Source: Swaminathania salitolerans (GTDB lineage Bacteria > Pseudomonadota > Alphaproteobacteria > Acetobacterales > Acetobacteraceae). Taken from it: a stretch of DNA of 64,000 nucleotides. The position numbers were made by a program, and so were the translations under genes. Numbering within the stretch: the stretch's first letter is position 1; every line of letters begins with the position of its first letter. Under the pieces are notes generated by a model. The model saw only the letters and a list, made by a program, of their open reading frames with translations. It made no database searches and was not told the DNA's origin. Below, in pieces: positions 18,501 to 26,287 of this stretch. Location: assembly GCF_025994315.1 (NCBI RefSeq), contig NZ_BAQE01000002.1; one strand, written 5' to 3'.

Positions 18501-19182
18501 CATCCGGCCCGGGTCTTTCGTCCCTGTGGATCAGCTGGCGGAAATCACTCCAGGAAATCCCCTCGCGCAGGGCCGCGCGGTCGAGACCGCAAAGCGTCGC
18601 CATATGCGGGTCCCCCGTCATCCGGCCGCGCCGCTGATCCCAGAGAAAGAAACCCAGATTGGCGCGCTCGGGATCGAGAGGGGGGGCGTATTTGGGATAG
18701 GTAACGCTCAGACTGTCCCGGGCCACACCGCCTTGTGCCAGAGTGCCAGGCGCCAAAGTGCCGAGCGCCAGAGTGCCCTGGGCGCGAAGGATCCTGCATT
18801 GTCGAAGCGAGAGCGTGTCCGGCGGAGTGTCGATCGCGATCGCTCCCGCGATCTGGCCTGCGCTGCGGTCTTTCGCCTCTTCGTGGCACGGGAGGAGCGA
18901 CCACCCCGCGCAGGGTTCGATCGCACAGGGTTCGATCGGGCAGGGTTCGATCGGCACATGCGACGCCGTTATATCGGCATTCAGCCGGGTCAGTGCGGCG
19001 GGAATAGGCTGGCCGGCAGATACGGGGACGGGAACCAGAGCGCTTCCTTCCGTCACGAACACGCAGAAGGTTCGCCCCGGAAAACAGCATTCGAGCGTGT
19101 CGCGGATCGCAGCAGGAAACGGATTATCCGTCACCTCCTCGATCGTTCGGGCAGAGTCCCTGAGCGTCACCACGATTGCCAC
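15553..19182 (-). CDS. Hybrid sensor histidine kinase (PAS/GAF-HisKA-HATPase-REC)
   Basis: This 1209-residue sensor kinase has no clear membrane segment, so it is probably cytoplasmic. A poorly conserved N-terminal part with two pentapeptide repeats is followed by PAS-like domains (LFLWDQRRGRMTGD-type repeats near 190 and 420, and NDCVKILDLEGIITFVNQG near 310), a GAF-like domain near 560-700, and a further PAS domain near 725-840. The phosphoacceptor is His844 in GGLAHDFNN. The ATPase N box is NALLNLSINARDAMPDGG, with G boxes DTGVGM and GKGTGLGLS. A C-terminal receiver domain has Asp1139 (LLITDVGLPGG). This is the architecture of bacteriophytochrome-like PAS hybrid kinases, but no chromophore cysteine is obvious. 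The GTG start has a weak ribosome binding site. No partner regulator is adjacent. Confidence 0.92.
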   Translation of the reverse strand: MAIVVTLRDSARTIEEVTDNPFPAAIRDTLECCFPGRTFCVFVTEGSALVPVPVSAGQPIPAALTRLNADITASHVPIEPCPIEPCAIEPCAGWSLLPCHEEAKDRSAGQIAGAIAIDTPPDTLSLRQCRILRAQGTLALGTLAPGTLAQGGVARDSLSVTYPKYAPPLDPERANLGFFLWDQRRGRMTGDPHMATLCGLDRAALREGISWSDFRQLIHRDERPGPDVSAVGWMTGIGPSGLRLVHADGRIVHVNMRVQPHGENCTGNLVDLGHEDRLALRTSQAFLNSMLVSANDCVKILDLEGIITFVNQGALLVLDLCSTAEMVGIFWPDVWQERGRALSLDAIAAARNGETSHFQSYLETRDGRMRLWDVIVTPIFGADGRPERILGVSRDMTIANQEHERLELALQAGTIVGMWLWDPRIRRITGDARMALTLGISPAGLNNGIDLTALLRRIDPEDRNRVRSALSRALRDRTRFHCEFRLLDDDARASHWVEANGACTYDKSGHISHFPGILLDIDAHKRQTLKREALVQLGEGLRALDSESEILSLCAKILGETIEADRAGFADVDCGRELAHVVDAWRRDASMADISGLYAFRAFGDYIDTLKRGEIVAIADVATHPLTSRQAESFAKLGIAALLNLPLMENGALQAVAIVHFDHRHRWDEITLAFVRTVADRSWAAIRQVRAQEALRLMNETLEELAIRRTRERDRLWAISADLLALTDQDGRLRYLNPSWERSFGRKVQEWSGSKFELFVHPADRPRAAEALRLLRENRLDQGVDLRFLHQNGTWHIFNWSGSREGDDIYLIGRDITDRIALEEQLRQSQKMEAVGQLTGGLAHDFNNILAGIGGALGLLSRRIEQGRLSGLDRYISAAQAATDRAAALTHRLLAFSRRQTLDPQPADINTLIVGMEDLIEGTVGPAIVLELALAPEIGLTLVDTNQLENALLNLSINARDAMPDGGHLQIATSAVLLGARQAREWGLRAGRYLVLTVTDTGVGMSSDIMDRAFDPFFTTKPIGKGTGLGLSMIYGFAQQSGGRVGIASTPGEGTTVQIWLPGHEAAIAPPQDMARRPCNDENLNRLQILLVDDEETLRFTVRETLQDWGAVVQDAADGATALAMLNDRERLFDLLITDVGLPGGLNGRQLADAARSLRPGLAVLFITGYAEQAIFDREGIPEKIHILPKPFTPQMLDEKLRGALRAGG
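18732..18776 (-). repeat. 15-bp tandem repeat in the kinase gene (GTLAx peptide)
   Basis: Three 15-bp units at 18732, 18747 and 18762 encode repeated GTLA pentapeptides (LALGTLAPGTLAQ) in the linker before the first PAS domain. The units differ at a few positions, and all changes keep the frame. Confidence 0.8.
18908..18952 (-). repeat. 15-bp tandem repeat in the kinase gene (IEPCx peptide)
   Basis: Three nearly identical units (CAGGGTTCGATC core) at 18908, 18923 and 18938 encode IEPCP, IEPCA and IEPCA. They place three regularly spaced cysteines in the sensor N terminus. Confidence 0.85.
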
Positions 19183-19295
19183 CCGTCGTTATGAGCCGGA
19201 TCCTCGCTCTCGAAACAGGATGCCGGGAGAGCGGCCGATCAGAAGCTGTCATAACGTCCCGGCGGCGAGACGGTAAACAGGGAATTTACTTTGTC

Positions 19296-20063
19296 TTAAA
19301 CCGATGCCGTCAATCCGCCATCGACCGTCAGGATATGGCCGTTGACGAAGCTCGAGGCATCGGAAGCGAGAAAGAGCGCCGCGCCGATGAGTTCCTCGCT
19401 CCTGCCCCAGCGTGCGGCAGGGGTGCGCTTGCACAGCCATTCCGTGAATGCCGGATCGGCGACGAGGGCCGCATTCATCTCCGTCTCGAAATATCCCGGA
19501 GCGAGGCCGTTGATCTGCAACCCGTGTCGCGCCCAGTCGGTCGCCATTCCCTTCGTCAGCATTTTGACCGCGCCCTTCGTGGCGGTATAGGGCGCGATAT
19601 TCGGTCGGGCGAGTTCGCTCTGGACCGAACAGATATTGATGATCTTGCCGCTCCCCCGGGAGATCATGCCTTTCGCGACCGCCTGGGCCACGAAGAACAC
19701 GGCGTCGAGATTGGTGCGGATGAGCCTGTCCCATTCGGCGCGCGGAAAGCTTTCCAGCGGCGCTCGATGCTGTATCCCCGCATTGTTGATGAGGATATCG
19801 ATCGGCCCCTCCTGCGTCAGCCTGTCGATGCCGCTTCGTACGGCGTCCTGATCGGTGACGTCGAACGCGCAAGTCGAGGCTGCGATGCCCGACCCGCGCA
19901 ATCCGGAACAGGCCTTCTCGAGTGCGTCCGGCGTCCTGCCATTGAGGATCACATGCGCCCCCGCTTCTCCCAGCCCCCGGGCGAGGGTCAGACCGAGCCC
20001 GCGTGAGGCGCCGGTGATCAGGGCGCGTCGCCCAGCGAGGGAAAACAGGGCCGGGTTGGACAT
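19296..20063 (-). CDS. gno: Gluconate 5-dehydrogenase (5-ketogluconate reductase), SDR family
   Basis: This 255-residue short-chain dehydrogenase interconverts D-gluconate and 5-keto-D-gluconate with NADP(H) in the cytoplasm, a hallmark of Gluconobacter-type sugar metabolism. The cofactor loop is TGASRGLG (17-24), followed by NNAG (93-96). The catalytic residues are Ser146 (ICSVQSEL), Tyr159 and Lys163 (APYTATKGA). The stretches APLESFPRAEWD, TKGMATDWARHGLQINGLAPGYF and the C-terminal FVNGHILTVDGG closely follow Gluconobacter Gno. It is a single gene, divergent from cysG across a repeat-rich gap. Confidence 0.9.
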   Translation of the reverse strand: MSNPALFSLAGRRALITGASRGLGLTLARGLGEAGAHVILNGRTPDALEKACSGLRGSGIAASTCAFDVTDQDAVRSGIDRLTQEGPIDILINNAGIQHRAPLESFPRAEWDRLIRTNLDAVFFVAQAVAKGMISRGSGKIINICSVQSELARPNIAPYTATKGAVKMLTKGMATDWARHGLQINGLAPGYFETEMNAALVADPAFTEWLCKRTPAARWGRSEELIGAALFLASDASSFVNGHILTVDGGLTASV

Positions 20064-20159
20064 CGTGATGTTCCATCGTCTCGTTGCGGGAGGGCACGAC
20101 CCTAACAGGGTGCATCGTTATGGCCATCCGACGTTTTCGTGTGAACTCTTGCAACGCCT

Positions 20160-20203
20160 CCCGACGCGACCCGACTGCCCCGGGGGAGTCGGGTCGCGTC
20201 GGG
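20160..20203. repeat. 17-bp perfect inverted repeat (10-nt loop)
   Basis: CCCGACGCGACCCGACT at 20160-20176 is mirrored exactly at 20187-20203. It would form a very stable GC-rich hairpin in the divergent gno-cysG promoter gap. No T tract follows, and both flanking genes point away from it, so a terminator role is unlikely. It may be a regulator site or a relic of a mobile repeat. Confidence 0.85.
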
Positions 20204-20210
20204 CGTGGCC

Positions 20211-20267
20211 CCCGGGGAGAAAGTCACCCGGGAAGAAAGTCGCCGGGGGAGAAAGTCACCGGGAGGA
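20211..20267 (+). repeat. 16-bp tandem repeat, 3.5 copies
   Basis: Units CCCGGGGAGAAAGTCA at 20211, 20227 and 20243, plus a partial unit from 20259, follow directly after the 17-bp inverted repeat. They lie 52-108 bp upstream of the cysG ATG, in its likely leader. Confidence 0.85.
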
Positions 20268-20318
20268 GGGACGTCGTCCGGACTTGGCGCGCGCGAAACG
20301 GCGCGTCATACAGACTCC

Positions 20319-21719
20319 ATGAAGAGCGAAGCGACCTATCTCCCCATCTCCCTGCGTCTCGACGACGCCCGCGCCCTCGTGGTGGGGGGCGGGCAGGTCG
20401 CCTCGAACAAGCTCCGCCTCCTTCTCGGTCGCTGTCCCGACATTGCCGTGCTCGGCCCGGTTCACGACCCGGAGATCGTCTCTGCTATCGAGGCAGGACA
20501 GGTCACCCATCTGGGCGATGCGATCGTGCCCGATGCGCTTGCCCCCCTGCTGGAAAAGATGCGCATCGTCTTCGCTGCGACCGATGACGCCGCGCTCAAC
20601 CGGGAGATCGCGGCACTCGGGCGGAAGATGCGCGTCAATCTCTGCGTCGTCGACGATCCGGCGCCCTCGACCTTCATCACCCCGGCGATCATAGACCGGA
20701 CCCCGGTGCAGATCGCCATTTCGACTGACGGCGCCGCGCCCGTTCTCGCCCGGCGTCTGCGGACCCGGATCGAGGCCCTGCTTCCCGACGGGATATCGCG
20801 ACTGGCCCGCTTCATGCGGGCACAACGGGAATGGATCCGGGAGGTCCAGCCGGATACGACCGCAAGACGCCGGGCCTGGGAGGCCTTCGTCGATGGCGCC
20901 GGTGCAGAGCAGGCGCTGCGGGGAGACGAACCGGCAGCCCGCGCCAGCCTCGAAAAGGCGCTCGCAGGCGTTCCGGTCTCAGGTGAGGTCTGGCTCGTCG
21001 GGGCGGGGCCGGGCGATCCGGATCTGCTGACTCTCGCTGCGTTGCGCCTCATGCAGAATGCCGATTCCGTTCTTTACGATCAGCTTATCCCGCCCGCTAT
21101 CATGGATCGGGTGCGACGCGATGCCGAGCGGGTCTTCGTCGGTAAGAGGAAGAACCACCATACCCTGCCCCAGGACCGGATCAACGAGGAGCTGGTCCGG
21201 CGCGCCAGACAGGGCGAACGTGTCCTGCGTCTGAAAGGGGGCGATCCGTTCATCTTCGGTCGCGGGGGAGAAGAGATGGAGGCGCTGGTCGAGGCAGGCG
21301 TCACGGTGCGCGTCATCCCGGGGATTACCGCAGCGAGCGGCTGCGGTGCGGCGGCCGGTATCCCGCTGACCCATCGCGATTGCGCCCAGACCTGTGTCTT
21401 CGTCACCGGCCATGCGCGTGCCGACGGCACACTCGCGCTCGACTGGCCCAGTCTTGCGCGCAAGGGGCAGACGCTCGCCATCTATATGGGACTCGCCCCT
21501 CTGGCGGATCTCTGCGCCCAGCTTCAGGCGCATGGCCTGCCCGGCAACTGGCCTGCAGCGATCGTCGAGCATGGAACCCGACACGATCAGCGGGTGCATG
21601 TCGCAACGCTCGCAACGCTTCCCGCGTTGGTGAAGGAACGCCGCGTGGTCAGCCCGGCCCTGACGCTCGTGGGAGAGGTCGTGGAACATAGACGCGAGAT
21701 CCACAGGGATAACTTGTAA
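20319..21719 (+). CDS. cysG: Siroheme synthase (trifunctional CysG)
   Basis: This 466-residue cytoplasmic enzyme makes sirohaem for sulfite reductase. The N-terminal half is the precorrin-2 dehydrogenase/ferrochelatase (NAD loop VVGGGQVASNK near 20-30). The C-terminal half is the SAM-dependent uroporphyrinogen III methyltransferase (VGAGPGDPDLLTLAALR near 227, LKGGDPFIFGRGGEE near 306, HGTRHDQ near 425). The ATG at 20319 is chosen because the upstream extension from GTG 20205 is only translated 16-bp repeat. First gene of the cysG-cysH-cysD-cysNC group. Confidence 0.95.
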   Translation: MKSEATYLPISLRLDDARALVVGGGQVASNKLRLLLGRCPDIAVLGPVHDPEIVSAIEAGQVTHLGDAIVPDALAPLLEKMRIVFAATDDAALNREIAALGRKMRVNLCVVDDPAPSTFITPAIIDRTPVQIAISTDGAAPVLARRLRTRIEALLPDGISRLARFMRAQREWIREVQPDTTARRRAWEAFVDGAGAEQALRGDEPAARASLEKALAGVPVSGEVWLVGAGPGDPDLLTLAALRLMQNADSVLYDQLIPPAIMDRVRRDAERVFVGKRKNHHTLPQDRINEELVRRARQGERVLRLKGGDPFIFGRGGEEMEALVEAGVTVRVIPGITAASGCGAAAGIPLTHRDCAQTCVFVTGHARADGTLALDWPSLARKGQTLAIYMGLAPLADLCAQLQAHGLPGNWPAAIVEHGTRHDQRVHVATLATLPALVKERRVVSPALTLVGEVVEHRREIHRDNL

Positions 21720-21723
21720 AGAT

Positions 21724-21743
21724 CGTGCATTCCCCATTGCACG
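21724..21743. promoter_or_regulatory. Inverted repeat between cysG and cysH
   Basis: CGTGCA-N8-TGCACG lies in the 94-bp cysG-cysH gap. It could be an operator for a sulfur regulator or a small mRNA hairpin that sets relative expression. No partner site was found elsewhere in the operon. Confidence 0.35.
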
Positions 21744-21813
21744 TTCGTGTTTGAGGCATTATGTCGAGACTGGTTCTTCAAACAGCGATCTTGAATAGTG
21801 GATTGGTTCGGTC

Positions 21814-22497
21814 ATGGCCCTGACAGAGACAGAACGGCAGATCCTCACGCCGCTCCCCGAAGAGGAAATCCTCCCTCGCGCCGTCTCCCTTCTCAGGGGG
21901 CGTATTGCGCTGGTCTCGTCTTTCGGTGCGGAATCGGCCTTGCTTCTTGCCATGCTGGCCGATCTCGATCCCGCCTTTCCGGTCCTTTTTCTCGACACGC
22001 GGCGTCATTTTCCGGAAACCCTGACCTATCGCGACGATCTGGTGGCTTCGCTCGGGCTGACGAATGTCCGTTCGATCGCCCCGGCCGATGCTGCCCTGCG
22101 GGATCGCGATCCACAGGATCAGCTCGCGGATTTCGATCCGGATGCCTGTTGCGCCCTGCGCAAGGTCGAGCCGATGGATGCCGCGCTGGCGGGGTACGAT
22201 GCCTGGATAACGGGACGCAAGCGCGGTCAGGCCGCCACGCGCGCCGCCATGCCTGTTTTCGAGCCGCTCGGGGACGGGCGCGCCAAGATCAACCCGCTCG
22301 CATCCTGGACCCCGGCGCAGATCGAGGCTGAAATGATCCGCAGGGCTCTGCCGCGTCACCCCCTGACTGCCCTCGGATTCCGGTCGATCGGCTGCGCTCC
22401 GTGCACCCGGGCGGTCGGGGAAGGCGAAGACCCCCGTGCCGGACGTTGGGCCGGACACAACAAAACCGAATGCGGCATTCATGTGCCGGCGCGATAA
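21814..22497 (+). CDS. cysH: Phosphoadenylyl/adenylyl-sulfate reductase (Fe-S type)
   Basis: This 227-residue enzyme reduces activated sulfate to sulfite. It has the paired cysteines Cys112-Cys113, the CxxC at Cys194/Cys197 that completes a [4Fe-4S] site, and the catalytic Cys220 in ECGIH. The Fe-S ligands indicate the APS-reducing (or dual APS/PAPS) type rather than the cluster-free enterobacterial PAPS reductase. The SSFGAES loop near 35-41 is the substrate phosphate site. The adjacent CysC kinase shows that PAPS can also be made, so substrate preference is open. It is followed closely by cysD. Confidence 0.94.
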   Translation: MALTETERQILTPLPEEEILPRAVSLLRGRIALVSSFGAESALLLAMLADLDPAFPVLFLDTRRHFPETLTYRDDLVASLGLTNVRSIAPADAALRDRDPQDQLADFDPDACCALRKVEPMDAALAGYDAWITGRKRGQAATRAAMPVFEPLGDGRAKINPLASWTPAQIEAEMIRRALPRHPLTALGFRSIGCAPCTRAVGEGEDPRAGRWAGHNKTECGIHVPAR

Positions 22498-22508
22498 TGG
22501 AGCATAAC

Positions 22509-23342
22509 ATGAGTTTGGCGACCCCCGGCGTGGTAAGCCCGCGTGCCATGGACGATCTCGACCAGCTCGAGGCCCAGAGCATCTTCGTCCTGCGCGAAGC
22601 CTATCGCAAGCTGCGCCCGCTCTCTCTGCTGTGGTCGCTCGGCAAGGACAGCAATGTCATGGTCTGGCTGGCCCGCAAGGCATTCATGGGCCGAGTGCCG
22701 TTTCCGGTCATGCATGTGGATACGGGCAAGAAATTTCCGGAAATGTATGCCTTTCGCGAGGAATACACCAGGAAGTGGAACCTCGATCTCATGCTCGGCG
22801 ATTGTCCGCCGGTCGAGGAGATCGATCCCTCCCTCCCGCCCGCTGCCCGTTCCGCGGCCCGCAAGACTGCCGGTCTCGCCAGCCTGATCGAGAAGCACAA
22901 GCTCCGTGGCGTGATTGCCGGTATCCGGCGCGACGAGCAGGCGACGCGTGCCAAGGAGCGCGTGTTCAGCCCGCGCGGCGCCGGGCATCGCTGGGATGTG
23001 CGCAACCAGCCTCCGGAATTCTGGGATCAGTACGCCACCCCCTATGAAGACGGGATGCATATCCGTGTGCATCCGCTGCTGTCATGGCGCGAGATCGATA
23101 TCTGGCGCTATATCGAGCGCGAGAACATTCCTCTGGTCGATCTGTATTTCGCGAAGAACGGCAAGCGTTACCGGTCTCTGGGCGATCAGGACATCACGAG
23201 CCCGATCGACAGCGATGCCTCCACCCTGGCCGAGGTGATCGCCGAGCTGGAGGCGAGCAAGACCTCCGAGCGCGCCGGTCGCGCCATGGATCACGAATCC
23301 GAAGATGCTTTCGAGCGTCTGCGCGTTGCGGGTTATCTCTGA
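22509..23342 (+). CDS. cysD: Sulfate adenylyltransferase subunit 2
   Basis: This 277-residue subunit of ATP sulfurylase forms APS from ATP and sulfate. The PP-loop is LWSLGKDSNVM near residue 43. FPVMHVDTGKKFPEMYAFRE, GIRRDEQATRAKERVFSPR and HPLLSWREIDIWRYIERENIP are typical. The ATG at 22509 is taken because GGAG sits six bases upstream; an ATG at 22497 overlapping the cysH stop (TAATG) would add four residues. Tightly spaced with cysH and cysNC, so probably translationally coupled. Confidence 0.94.
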   Translation: MSLATPGVVSPRAMDDLDQLEAQSIFVLREAYRKLRPLSLLWSLGKDSNVMVWLARKAFMGRVPFPVMHVDTGKKFPEMYAFREEYTRKWNLDLMLGDCPPVEEIDPSLPPAARSAARKTAGLASLIEKHKLRGVIAGIRRDEQATRAKERVFSPRGAGHRWDVRNQPPEFWDQYATPYEDGMHIRVHPLLSWREIDIWRYIERENIPLVDLYFAKNGKRYRSLGDQDITSPIDSDASTLAEVIAELEASKTSERAGRAMDHESEDAFERLRVAGYL

Positions 23343-23345
23343 GTT

Positions 23346-25223
23346 ATGGGCGACAACATGACAACCAACGACCTTCCCCCCTCGCTGCGCGCGGCTGCCA
23401 CCCCCATCGTCATCGTCGGCCATGTCGACCATGGCAAGTCGACCCTGATCGGACGCCTGCTCTATGACACGGACAGCCTTCAGGACGGCAAGCTGGCCCA
23501 GATCGTCGAAAGCAGCCGCAAACGCGGTCTGACCGTCGAATGGAGCTTCCTGCTCGACTCCCTCCAGATCGAACGCGATCAGGGTGTCACGGTCGATTCC
23601 ACCCGCATTCCCTTCCATCTCGGCGGGCGTGAGTTCGTCATCGTCGATGCGCCGGGCCACCGGCAGTTCCTGCGGAACATGATCACGGGGGCGGCCGATG
23701 CCGAGGCCGCCGTGCTGGTCGTCGATGCGCTCGAAGGAGCGCAGGAACAGACGCGACGCCATGCCATGCTGCTGCGTCTGATCGGCATCCGTCATGTGAT
23801 CGTTCTGCTGAACAAATCCGACCTGCTCGACTTCGATCAGGAAAGAATAGCCCAGGCCGAAACCGATGTGCGCGCCCTTCTGGGCCGTCTCGAGATCACG
23901 GTCGAGGCATTCGTTCCGGCTTCTGCCCGTGACGGAGACAATATCGCGAGCCGTTCGGAGCGCGCCCCCTGGTACACGGGCCCGACCCTGGTCGAGGCCC
24001 TGGCCGCCGTGCCTGCGCCGGCCTCGCGTCTCGCGCTCGATTTCCGCATGCCGGTGCAGGATGTGTATCGCTTCGATGACGTGCGCTATGTCGCCGGGCG
24101 TATCGATCGCGGGGTGATCCGCGCGGGCGACCGGATCATGATCGGCGTTCAGGGGCAACAGGCGACGGTTGCCGAGATCTGCCGGTGGCATGCCCCCGAA
24201 ACGCCGGTGGCCGGGGCGGGCGAGTCGATCGCCCTGCGTCTCGAGCCCGATCTCGTTCCGGATCGGGGCGATCTTCTCTTCCCGGTTTCGGGTGCGGGCG
24301 AGCCCCCCCTGAAAACGGCGCGGATCCGCACCCGGCTCTTCTGGCTGCGGAGCGAGCCGCTCCGGGTGGGGGAAAGCTTCACGCTGCGCCTCTCCACCGC
24401 AGAACACGACGTGACCGTGGCGTCCATCGATGCGGTCGTCGATCTCGACGATCTGACCCTCGCCCCGGGCGAGGAGGTGCCGCCGGACGGATTTGCCGAA
24501 GTCACGCTGGTAGCGGCCCATGCGATCCTGTTCGATCCGTTCGCTCCCGGCTATAGCGACGGGCGCGGCGTTCTGGTCGACCGTTTCCAGCGCATCGTCG
24601 GAGGCGCGCCGCTTCTCGGCGAGGCGGAGCTTCCGGAAGGCACGCATGCCATCCATCCCACGGCGAGCCGTGTGACCGCGCTCCAGAGGCGCGCCCTGCA
24701 GGGCCATGAGGGCGCCGTGTTCTGGCTGACGGGGCTTCCCGGATCGGGCAAGAGCACCATTGCCCGTCTGGTCGAGAAGGATCTGGTGGCTTCGGGCGTC
24801 AGGGCATCCGTTCTCGATGGCGATACGCTGCGTGCCGGTCTGTGCGCGGATCTCGGGTTCTCTCCCGAAGATCGCAGGGAGAATATCCGTCGTGCCGCGC
24901 ATGTCGCGCGTATCCTGGCCGAAAGCGGTCAGGTGGTGATCGTGGCGCTGGTCTCGCCTCTGGCCGAAGATCGCGCTCTGGCCAGCCAGATCGTGGGAGA
25001 GGGATTCCACGAGATTCATGTGGATGCCTCGCTCGCATTATGCGAGACGCGCGACCCCAAGGGATTGTACGCCGCGGCGCGTGCGGGCCGTATCCCCGAT
25101 TTCACGGGGGTGAGCGCACCCTATGACGCGCCTGCCGCGCCCCGGCTCAGGATCGACGCAACCGGATCGCCCGAGAGCGCGGCCGAGGCGCTCGGCTCCT
25201 TCATCACGACCCGGATCGCCTGA
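23346..25223 (+). CDS. cysNC: Bifunctional sulfate adenylyltransferase GTPase / APS kinase
   Basis: This 625-residue fusion has CysN at the N terminus (GTPase G1 GHVDHGKS near 25, G3 DAPGH near 101, G4 NKSD near 156), which drives ATP sulfurylase, followed by beta-barrel domains to about 440. CysC begins near 455 (P-loop GLPGSGKST near 463, FSPEDRRENIRR, DPKGLYAAARAG) and phosphorylates APS to PAPS. Such fusions are common in Proteobacteria. The gene starts 3 bp after cysD and ends the operon at the terminator at 25250. Sulfite reductase genes are not in this window. Confidence 0.95.
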   Translation: MGDNMTTNDLPPSLRAAATPIVIVGHVDHGKSTLIGRLLYDTDSLQDGKLAQIVESSRKRGLTVEWSFLLDSLQIERDQGVTVDSTRIPFHLGGREFVIVDAPGHRQFLRNMITGAADAEAAVLVVDALEGAQEQTRRHAMLLRLIGIRHVIVLLNKSDLLDFDQERIAQAETDVRALLGRLEITVEAFVPASARDGDNIASRSERAPWYTGPTLVEALAAVPAPASRLALDFRMPVQDVYRFDDVRYVAGRIDRGVIRAGDRIMIGVQGQQATVAEICRWHAPETPVAGAGESIALRLEPDLVPDRGDLLFPVSGAGEPPLKTARIRTRLFWLRSEPLRVGESFTLRLSTAEHDVTVASIDAVVDLDDLTLAPGEEVPPDGFAEVTLVAAHAILFDPFAPGYSDGRGVLVDRFQRIVGGAPLLGEAELPEGTHAIHPTASRVTALQRRALQGHEGAVFWLTGLPGSGKSTIARLVEKDLVASGVRASVLDGDTLRAGLCADLGFSPEDRRENIRRAAHVARILAESGQVVIVALVSPLAEDRALASQIVGEGFHEIHVDASLALCETRDPKGLYAAARAGRIPDFTGVSAPYDAPAAPRLRIDATGSPESAAEALGSFITTRIA

Positions 25224-25249
25224 GCCGGACCGCACGCAATGGCTTCCTG

Positions 25250-25290
25250 TGCCTGCCGGAACCCTCGATGTTCCGGCAGGCATTTTTTTT
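25250..25290 (+). terminator. Rho-independent terminator of the cys operon
   Basis: A perfect 13-bp stem (TGCCTGCCGGAAC / GTTCCGGCAGGCA) with a 7-nt loop is followed by eight T residues, 26 bp after the cysNC stop. This is the clearest intrinsic terminator in the window. Confidence 0.95.
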
Positions 25291-25438
25291 GGGAGGAATG
25301 CGTCGTGGCAGTCCGTGAAAACCGGGCGGGTCCGGTTGCCCGGACCTCTCGCCTCGCACGGGGCGTGTCCCGGATCCGAACCCGGGAAAGAACCGACCGC
25401 GATATCCCGGCTACAAGATCGGGCGCGGCGGGATCGGG

Positions 25439-26287
25439 TCAATGCTCCGGGGAAACCGGGGCGGTGAACGGCGAATGCGCTGCGGCATCGGCTTCTGCGG
25501 CACAACGCGCGGCGTCCGGCTTGTCTCCCTTCTTCTGCATCGCCAGCAGCTCGGCGCGTGCCGCAGGCATGAGCGCACGAATGGCCGGATTCTGCAGCGT
25601 GGCGACGGCAAAGGCGCCGGCAGCCTGATATCCGGCAGCGACATCCGACGCCCAGTGGACCCCGCAAACGATCCGGCTCTCACCGATGACGCGGCCGCGC
25701 TGCAGAAGCTCGGCCTTGCGTTCGGGCAGCAGCGCGGAAAGGACGAGCGCGGTCGAGTAACCGGCGATCGTGTGGCCGGAGGGATAAGCAGGGCTCTGCG
25801 CCAGATGCGCGTCCCTGGGGACGCAGATCGGCGATTCGTTTCCTATGAACGGACGCGGCCGAGACCAGAAATGCTTCTCTTCGGAGGTACGCACCGACTC
25901 GGCTTTTCCCATCAGGGTGAGAAGCTGCACCAGATGGGGCGCTTCGGAAGCGTCAATCCGGAATCCCGAAGCGCAGGAAAAACCCCGGAGGAACGGACCG
26001 GGTCTCAGATCGGCATCCAGCGTTGCCAGGGTCCAGCGTGGGCTTCCCTCGAGCGCGCGCGTCTGCCGGAAGATCCGGTCGTCTGCCTCCTGCATGGCGC
26101 TCTTCCTCTGCGGCGGCGTGGCGAGGGAGAGGCGTTCATCCGGCAGATCCCGGGCGGTCAGGTCGGGGGTCGTCTTGTCGGGGGCAGCCAGATCCCGGGA
26201 GGCCGGATGACTGCACGCTGCGAGCAGGGCAGGAACTGCAAGAAGAACGTGTCTCAGGCGCAGGAGAGGCGGGGATCGCATCGACAT
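25439..26287 (-). CDS. Class A-type acid phosphatase (PAP2/PhoN family) lipoprotein
   Basis: This 282-residue exported phosphatase has the three PAP2 motifs of class A nonspecific acid phosphatases: KHFWSRPRP (KX6RP), AYPSGHT (PSGH) and SRIVCGVHWASD (SRX5HX3D). The N terminus has a lipobox-like LLAAC after a hydrophobic core, so it is probably anchored to a membrane facing the periplasm. A DLTARDLPD-rich, weakly repetitive linker joins it to the enzyme. ATG 26287 and ATG 26281 both follow AAAGGA; the upstream extension of the open frame is unlikely to be translated. Monocistronic, convergent with the cys operon. Confidence 0.9.
   Translation of the reverse strand: MSMRSPPLLRLRHVLLAVPALLAACSHPASRDLAAPDKTTPDLTARDLPDERLSLATPPQRKSAMQEADDRIFRQTRALEGSPRWTLATLDADLRPGPFLRGFSCASGFRIDASEAPHLVQLLTLMGKAESVRTSEEKHFWSRPRPFIGNESPICVPRDAHLAQSPAYPSGHTIAGYSTALVLSALLPERKAELLQRGRVIGESRIVCGVHWASDVAAGYQAAGAFAVATLQNPAIRALMPAARAELLAMQKKGDKPDAARCAAEADAAAHSPFTAPVSPEH

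Noticed and set aside
16279..19194. A 971-codon open frame opposite the histidine kinase
   Set aside because: It is an antisense shadow with no domain motifs; the kinase on the minus strand has all HisKA, HATPase and REC motifs.
20160..20203. The 17-bp hairpin as a terminator
   Set aside because: Both neighbouring genes are transcribed away from it and no T tract follows.
20211..20267. Repeat array as a CRISPR
   Set aside because: Units are contiguous with no spacers and no cas genes are nearby; the same holds for the other arrays.
20205..20318. GTG 20205 start giving CysG a 38-residue extension
   Set aside because: The extension is translated tandem repeat; ATG 20319 gives the family length.
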